Positions 57,141 through 64,000 of a stretch of DNA of 64,000 nucleotides are shown here, piece after piece (within the stretch, counting starts at the first letter, position 1; each line of letters begins with the position of its first letter). The notes below the pieces were generated by a model, which worked only from the letters and a program-made list of their open reading frames with translations, was not told the origin of the DNA and did not search any database. The translations under genes and the position numbers were made by a program. The DNA comes from Lateolabrax maculatus (taxonomy: Eukaryota > Chordata > Actinopteri > Acropomatiformes > Lateolabracidae): contig CM062201.1 in NCBI GenBank assembly GCA_031216445.1, positions 27,757,501-27,821,500 of the forward strand. The letters are read 5' to 3'.

Positions 57141-59090
57141 GTTAACAGCCCCTGTCATCTTATATCTAGCTGATCAAAACCACTTACACTGTTAATTGGA
57201 GAGGAGGCTGCAGCGATAATATATTCACACACACACACACTGAGACAGATGTGTGTGTGAGGGGATGTGTGTGAACAAGCAGAGAGGTGATGGGCGTTAA
57301 TGATATTGATGCTAATTCCCTCACAGTGTATGCGTGGTGGTTTTTGTGTGCTTTTATGTGTGTGTGGTGTGTAGTGTTTGAGTATCAAAGTCTTATAGTT
57401 ATTAATATTTTATATTTGTAGTGATCAGTATTCAGTTTGTGGAGGTTCGGTTCAGATCAGCCTGCTGCTGCTGCAGAGTACTCCTGCAGTAAAATACAGT
57501 AGAAACACATAGAGAAACACTAGAATATAGTACAGGCACTTAATGTATAATAGAGACACCATCATTCTTCACTGTTCACTATATGTATAGCAGTGAGGTC
57601 AAAAGCAACTTGAATTTACTTTGAGAGTAGAAACAAGTTACAGTAGAATCAAGTTTAGATCGTAATTCTACAGTAATAATAGTAATGAAGTTTATATATA
57701 GGTTTATAGGTTAAAGCACCTCTGAAAACAATGTTACAGTGGAGAGAGGGAAGGAATGGGGATGGCTTATCTTACATGCATAGTTGTGGATTGATTTAGT
57801 TGGCCTAATACTGTCTTACATGAACGTATACAATAATGACAGCAGCACAGATTACTTCAACAAGGATCCTAATTTACACAAAACTCTTGATGTTCAACCT
57901 GAAGTTACAAATAATCATTTCTGTTTTCAAACAAAAAGTAATCTTGCAGCTCGTGTGACTGCGTGAGAGCCCCATTAGACATTACTTGGGTGGATACTCA
58001 GAGAAAGAGAAGTCTGCCACAAATGCCCGTCAAGTCGCCGCAGTAGCAACAGGTTCTCCAAACTAAATGACAAAATATAAGATAAGATAAGATACTCCTT
58101 TACATATAATTTGGGTGTTACAGCAGCACAAACACAGAAAAGACGGAAATATGTTGGTTGTCATTTCCTTATGAAAGGAGCGTGTTGGTTCAGACTGGTT
58201 CAGGGTCATACACCATCCTGTGTCATTCTGTTTGTAAAACACAGTAAGAAAACAAGGCAGAACCTAGAACCGAGACCTTACAGACGCTGTTGGTCCGTCC
58301 TTCAGCCCTGACTGAGAGCAAATTTTTGTTTTAATCAGTTATTTTTTTCCGGCTCTATTGCTGACACGTGTTACCTACAGCAGAAACACACTCAGGCTTT
58401 GGAAATGTAGCGTGAGGTTTGGATAAAAGCAGCGGATCTTGAGATGATCACTGCCCACGGCGTCTTCCAACCACCCGGCCGGAGTGAATATATTATTTTT
58501 ATTTGATCCTGTTTATTCTAAATGTAATTACCTGTATGTTCTATGTGTGTAGCATGAAGGGGCTACAACTTGTTTTTTGGTTGGCTAGCCTGTGTTGTAA
58601 AATGACAAATAACCTTGAAGTAAAAGTGTTGATGTAGAATATAAAACATATAGAGGTTTAACTGTAGTTGCAGCTGGCTCTGTCCAAATGTAAGGACTCC
58701 TTTAATCCCTCCGAGTTTGGATATATTTAGACACTGAAGTTGTTGTTTCCCTCCTGCAGGGAGAACCGAGCCTCTGCTGTTAATCTGCTGTGTGATCTGC
58801 TGTTATTCACTTATTATTCTGATCTTCTGTTCAGGATTAAAAGTCTCTAATTCTTCTTATTCTGATCTGATCCTCTTGTCAAACACACAGCTCTGTGTGT
58901 GTTTACATCTGCTGTCAATACAAACAGGTTTTAATCCAGATTAAAGACAGAGCGACTGGAATAGCACCTCCGCAGCCTCGTCATCATTAAAACAAATCGG
59001 CATTAACTGGAGGAATTAGCTCCATTCAGCTCGGATCAGAACAGAACAGAATCAGAGTGAGGAAGTAGTTCAGACTGAGACAAAGAAATG
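57141..59090. other. Unique AT-rich non-coding sequence
   Basis: No gene is recognised. A (GATAA)n tail followed by ACTCCTTTA at 58078-58100 resembles the 3' tail of a retroposed element. Confidence 0.5.
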
Positions 59091-59111
59091 TGCTGAGGAC
59101 GAAGAAACGTC

Positions 59112-59167
59112 CTGCAGGCAGAGAGACAGACAGACAGAGGGACAGACAGACAGGCAGAGAGAGGGAC

Positions 59168-59202
<35 letters not shown>

Positions 59203-59324
59203 GGGACAGACAGGCAGACAGACAGACAGAGGGACAGACAGGCAGACAGACAGAGGGACAGACAGACAGAGGGACAGAGAGACAGACAGACAGACAGAGG
59301 GACAGACAGGCAGGCAGACAGAGG

Positions 59325-59358
<34 letters not shown>

Positions 59359-59424
59359 GGGACAGACAGGCAGACAGGCAGACAGACAGAGGGACAGACA
59401 GACAGAGGGACAGACAGACAGAGG

Positions 59425-59458
<34 letters not shown>

Positions 59459-59484
59459 GGGACAGACAGGCAGACAGACAGAGT
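59112..59484 (+). repeat. CAGA / GAGGGACAGA microsatellite
   Basis: Tandem GACAGACA with GAGGGACAGACAGGCAGACA blocks; long purine-rich open frames result from the repeat. Confidence 0.97.
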
Positions 59485-59588
59485 GTGTAGTTCCGTGTGT
59501 AGTTCCGTGTGTAGTTCCGTGAGTAGTTCCGTGTGTAGTTCTGTGTGTAGTTCCATGTGTAGTTCCGTGAGTAGTGACGTGTGTAGTT
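59485..59588 (+). repeat. 12-bp repeat (GTGTGTAGTTCC)
   Basis: Eight or so GTGTGTAGTTCC / GTGAGTAGTTCC units directly follow the CAGA array. Confidence 0.95.
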
Positions 59589-59965
59589 TACAGATTCAAC
59601 ACTGGGGGACTGGTTCTCAGTATAAGCAGGTACCCTGAGGTACTCTCAGATATTGTCTATAGCTGGACCTGGTCCACTTCTAGAGGATTTCAGTACCTCT
59701 GATGTCCCTCCAGAATAAAGCTCCAGAAATCAGCTTAGAACCACAGAACAAAGAGGCTGCAGAATGTTTTATATGTTTCATGTTTGATGGTTGTCTGAAC
59801 ATCCAGGAAGACAACAGGAGGAGGACAGGAGGAAGAGGACAGGAGGAGAAAAGCAGGAAGTGGACAGGAGAAGGACAGGAAGAGGGCAGGAGGACTGGCT
59901 GTTATTCTGACTGCTCACAACAAACAGACTGTCGGACATTTTAAAATGAGGACACACACACTGTA

Positions 59966-59997
<32 letters not shown>

Positions 59998-60095
59998 ACA
60001 CACACTCACTCACAGCTGTGTGTTTGTGTGAGAATCTGTCGTCTCTTTGAAGACTGAGTGTGAGAGTCAGCAAGAAAACCACAGAGATAATATGG

Positions 60096-60129
<34 letters not shown>

Positions 60130-61300
60130 CTGAGGTGAGACAGCCTGTAATCATCACTTCGATGTGTTGAAAGCAGTTTGTCCTCATTTACATACTTTGG
60201 GGGGGGGGGCAACGTTTCACTGCAGACACACCTGCAGCAACAGTCCTGTTGCCATGGTTACCAGCAGGTTAATACACAGAAGTTAAACTTTTCACCTGAA
60301 AGGCGGCCGACCCTGGAGAGCCAATCACAGAGCAGCTACCTGCTGGTAGGAGAGGCCAAAACAACAGAGTCCAGATCCAGTCCAAGAAAAATCGAGGCCA
60401 TAGTCCTCCAGGCTGGAGACCTCTATCATAAACTGACAAAACACCTTTGTTTGTCAAAACTGGGCCACAGTGAAGGACCGCCCACTCAGCTGACGTCCTC
60501 TGTGGGACAGGAAGTGAGTTTCGTCTCACAGCGCTCATAGAAACAGATTTTTACCTCCGTTACGCTGTTGATTTCCACGTCAGCTGAGAAGGAAACAAAC
60601 TGAAATCAGTTCTTATCGGCTCTGTCCGAAAGAAATACAGTTGACATCCTCAACCATAGACGTATAAAAAACAACAACAACACATTTGGTCTTCGTAAAC
60701 AGAAATTATTTACATTTATTTGCATTTAGAGCAGGAAGTGAGATCTGATCACAAGTGGTCACTGGAGCGTGCCAGGTGTGAAGTGACGGACTGGTCCACT
60801 GGTGATCGGATCAGCCAGGACGGATGTTGATGCAGGTCTGAACAGGGCCAGTGACGGCCCTTTCTAACCCAGATGTATGAGGCTGATCCCCTCTGAGGTG
60901 GAGCAGCTGCTCTAAGGGTCTTTAAAGATGTTCCAGGTCTACGTGATTGGGCTCCAGAAAAGGTACTGGAGTTCCTTGAGGAGGTTCCAGGGGTCCTGGA
61001 AGAGGTTATGGGTAATGGTGCTAGGAACCGGGGGACAATGTTGTTCCGCCGTTTAACTCTTTTGTCTCCGGAACGCCGGCATGGATCCGAACTCAAACTC
61101 GCCGGCATGGATCAGAACAACACTGTGTTTGTTTCAATCTAGGAAAACAAAGTCGGTGTGATGACGGACCTTCGCTGCAGCATTGTTCCACAATCTTTGT
61201 GTAAAAGGGGGTGAAGTCACGATAAAAGGATGAAGGTGGTGAAGACTCCTTTAAACACTTTTACACAGCGAGCAGCTGATCAGGAGGAATTGATGTTAAA
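59589..61300. other. Non-coding region with CA/GT tracts
   Basis: No gene is recognised. A GGACAGGAGGA-type short repeat lies at 59812-59895, CA at 59950-60014, GT at 60094-60128 and a G run near 60199-60208. Confidence 0.55.
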
Positions 61301-61306
61301 TTAACA

Positions 61307-61307
61307 G

Positions 61308-61338
<31 letters not shown>

Positions 61339-62012
61339 GACAGACAGACACACAAACACAGACACACACAGACAGACACACAGACAGACACACACAAACA
61401 CACAGACAGACAGACACACACACACACAGACACAGACACACACAAACACACAGACAGACAGACACACACACACACAGACAGACACACACACACAGACACA
61501 CACAAACACACAGACAGACAGACACACACACACACACAGACACACACACACACAGACACACACACACACAGACAGACACACACACACAGACACACACAAA
61601 CACACAGACAGACAGACACACACACACACAGACACAGACACACACACACAGACACACACACACACACACACACACAGACACACACAAACACACAGACAGA
61701 CAGACACACACACACACAGACAGACACACACACACAGACACACACAAACACACAGACAGACAGACACACACACACACACAGACACACACACACACACAGA
61801 CACACACACACACAGACAGACACACACACACAGACACACACACAGACACACAGACAGACACACAGACACACACACACACAGACAGACACACACACACAGA
61901 CACACACAAACACACAGACAGACAGACACACACACACACACACAGATACACACACAGACACAAACACACACACACACACACAGACACACAGACAGACACA
62001 CACACAGACACA
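61307..62012 (+). repeat. CA / CAGACAGA / CAAACA microsatellite with block duplications
   Basis: 700 bp of CA repeats with CAGACAGACAGA and ACACAAACACACAGACAG interruptions that recur in near-identical blocks of about 60-120 bp. Confidence 0.98.
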
Positions 62013-62759
62013 GTTGATCTGAATTTAGCAGATCGAACATACATTTATTTTTCTCTCCTCTGAGTCTTTTTCCTCATTTTTGACTTTAACGCTCCATCGC
62101 CTCCAGCTCTCTGTGTACCCCCCATAGCCCCCGTACCCTCCCCTGTACCCTCCCCCTGTACCCTCCCCCTGTACCCCCCCGTACTCCCTCCGTTCCCCCC
62201 TTCTTCTGTTCCTCCGTCCTTCTTATAACCTCTCTCTATTTCTTCTCTCACTTTCACTCTGTGACAGCCTACAACTGTCTGTCTCTCTGTCTCTCTCTCA
62301 GTGTCTCTCTCGCTGTCTCTCTCTCTGTTCAGCTCTATGAATTATTGATGACCCCCCCCCCCCCCCATCAGACTGAGGGAGGAAGTTATTACCATACAGA
62401 CAGACAGACTGTGTGTGAGGATGTTCAGTATTACCATGGAAATGTTGAAGCATGTGTGTGTTACTGTGTGTGTTTGTGTGTGTGTGTGTGTTACAGTGCG
62501 TGTGTCCTGAGGCCACTCTGGGTGTTTCCCAGCATGCACTGGGGCAAGTGAAATAGCGAATGTTCGTTCAGAGTTTCAGTCTGAACGAACACACAGCAGG
62601 AGGGAGAGAGGGACGAGCGAGCATGAGTTCAACAGGAGAGAGATAAATAGTGTTTCTGATTTAACTGTTTTAATGTTACTGGATCACAACTGAAACCTGA
62701 ACTATCAGCGCCCCCTAGAGGCTGCACTGTTCATTACAGCCGCAACATGAACACTAGAT
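62013..62759. other. Non-coding region
   Basis: It contains CCCCTGTACCCTCC-type repeats (62120-62190), CTCT-rich DNA (62277-62335), a poly-C run (62351-62366) and GT repeats (62455-62492). No gene is seen. Confidence 0.6.
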
Positions 62760-63100
62760 CTCTGCTGGGAATTATGGGAGGATGAGTTGAGGAAAGAAGG
62801 CGTTCTGTTGTCTGGTGGTACGGATGCCCGGGTGGGTTTGGGCTTTGAATATCTTTGGGCTCTGCAGGCTCCTCACCGATATCACTGCTGCTCGGTAGAT
62901 GGGGACCAGTGATGTTCTCCTGTCCTGGGCTGGGCACTTCCCATGCCACTTTCTCATGTTTCCAGTCAGGTTTGTTGATGTAAACAGCAACCATACAAAT
63001 ACTGGGAGTTCTCTGGGCAGATAATATCGTTTTGTCATTAAAAGTTCCACATCTGGGAACATCGTTGACCCACTGCGACCGCGTCCGAGCACCAAGCAGA
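62760..63100 (-). pseudogene. Possible LINE endonuclease remnant
   Basis: Across two minus-strand frames one reads LMTKRYYLPRELPVF and then VAVYINKPD. This resembles the K.R..YLPREF....VAVYIPP segment of L2/Rex1-type endonucleases. It is short and frame-shifted, and other explanations are possible. Confidence 0.3.
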
Positions 63101-64000
63101 GTCGCGCAATCAATCAATCATCAATAACACAAACAGAACATAGAAACCTAAGAAACATACAGTATACATCAACATAAAGATTATTGATAAGAGAGAGAAG
63201 TGATTTATTTGAAGATGGTGATTTGGCGAGACCGGGTTCCCTTTAGTCTCCGTCGTCAGACTTCACCACAGCTGGGTCACTTAACACTGACCTCAGGTGA
63301 ACTGAAGTGAGCATGCGCAGTCAGTCCTGAAGGAGGCGCTAGAGGAAGCCGGTGGAGTTCAGATCAGGAACTTGTGGGGACAGTCCGAGCCGTGACAACA
63401 CAGCGGAAAGAAACCAGTTTGACACCAGTTTAAAAACCCAGTCAGTCTCCAACCCACCTGAAGTTTGAGTCGTTTCACTGCGTTGCCCTGGAAACGGGTG
63501 TGTTGCTATGGTGATGTTACTACAGTTTGATACTGTATCAGTTTGAGTTTGACCGTCAGATGAAAAGTGTGAAGCAGCAAAATATTTTATTAATAACCCA
63601 AGAGAGAAACTGCAGAACGCCTGCAGGGCCCCACCTGTTCAGGTGGATTCATGATGTTTCAGACTTCAGTCTGACATGGTTCAGCTCTGAAACTCCGTGT
63701 GGGCCCAAGGCTCTGATCACCTGATTCATCATGATGTTAAAGTTAATCTTTGGGACATTTCAGACGTCAGCATGGACTCGATAGTGATCTGCAGAGCATC
63801 TGGAAGAAATGAGCTGTTGTTGAACGTGTGGCAGCTCATTCATTCAATCACATTATCAATGAAGTTATTTCACATATGGGGGACAGGGGTCCGGACCAAA
63901 ACCATGAGTAGTCCCCCTAGATATAGCATTGTGAACATATATATATGCTTTTAAACTATACACTTTGAAAAGCTTGTGCTACACTCTGCCTGTCACGATC
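63101..64000. other. Unique non-coding sequence to the window end
   Basis: No gene, RNA or repeat element is recognised. Confidence 0.55.

Overview
This window is vertebrate nuclear DNA, almost certainly from a ray-finned (probably percomorph) fish. It has two compact, intron-rich protein genes with GT..AG splice sites, dense simple-sequence and minisatellite DNA, and teleost-type mobile elements: a Tc1 transposon, L2/CR1-like, RTE/Rex3-like and L1-like LINE fragments, and interspersed repeats. Nothing looks bacterial or viral.

Layout. Positions 1-1196 hold a decayed reverse-transcriptase fragment and the upstream flank of the first gene. Positions 1197-12143 (+) are ccdc120 in nine coding exons (566 codons as modelled). 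Its introns hold an 18-bp minisatellite (intron 6) and, in intron 7, a 10-bp pyrimidine-rich minisatellite and a broken LINE on the opposite strand. Its 3' UTR may run to a polyA signal near 14.91 kb. Positions 14.9-16.9 kb are intergenic. A CpG-rich block at 17.0-17.5 kb is the likely promoter of abcd1. Positions 18289-30124 (+) are abcd1 in sixteen coding exons (756 codons), a complete peroxisomal half-ABC transporter with all nucleotide-binding motifs. Eight internal exons have exactly the lengths of human ABCD1 exons 2-9, but the parts matching human exons 1 and 10 carry six additional introns.

From 30.4 to 64 kb I find no assignable protein gene. A CpG-rich block at 32.6-33.2 kb with a strong splice donor may be the first exon of a further gene on the + strand. 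The rest is minisatellites, long CA/GT tracts, LINE remnants, a small inverted-repeat element (44.7-45.1 kb), a nearly intact Tc1 element (54.86-56.45 kb) and AT-rich unique sequence.

Ccdc120 (centrosome and cytohesin-linked adaptor) and Abcd1 (very-long-chain acyl-CoA import into peroxisomes) have no known shared pathway; they are simply neighbours. The best leads are: simple repeats abutting splice junctions in 13 of 23 introns; a CCDC120 coiled-coil exon that appears to be missing; six extra introns in abcd1; a 1.66-kb foldback element in abcd1 whose terminus recurs 5 kb away split by another repeat; a partial exon duplication inside abcd1; and a Tc1 element with one nonsense codon that has lost its outer right end.
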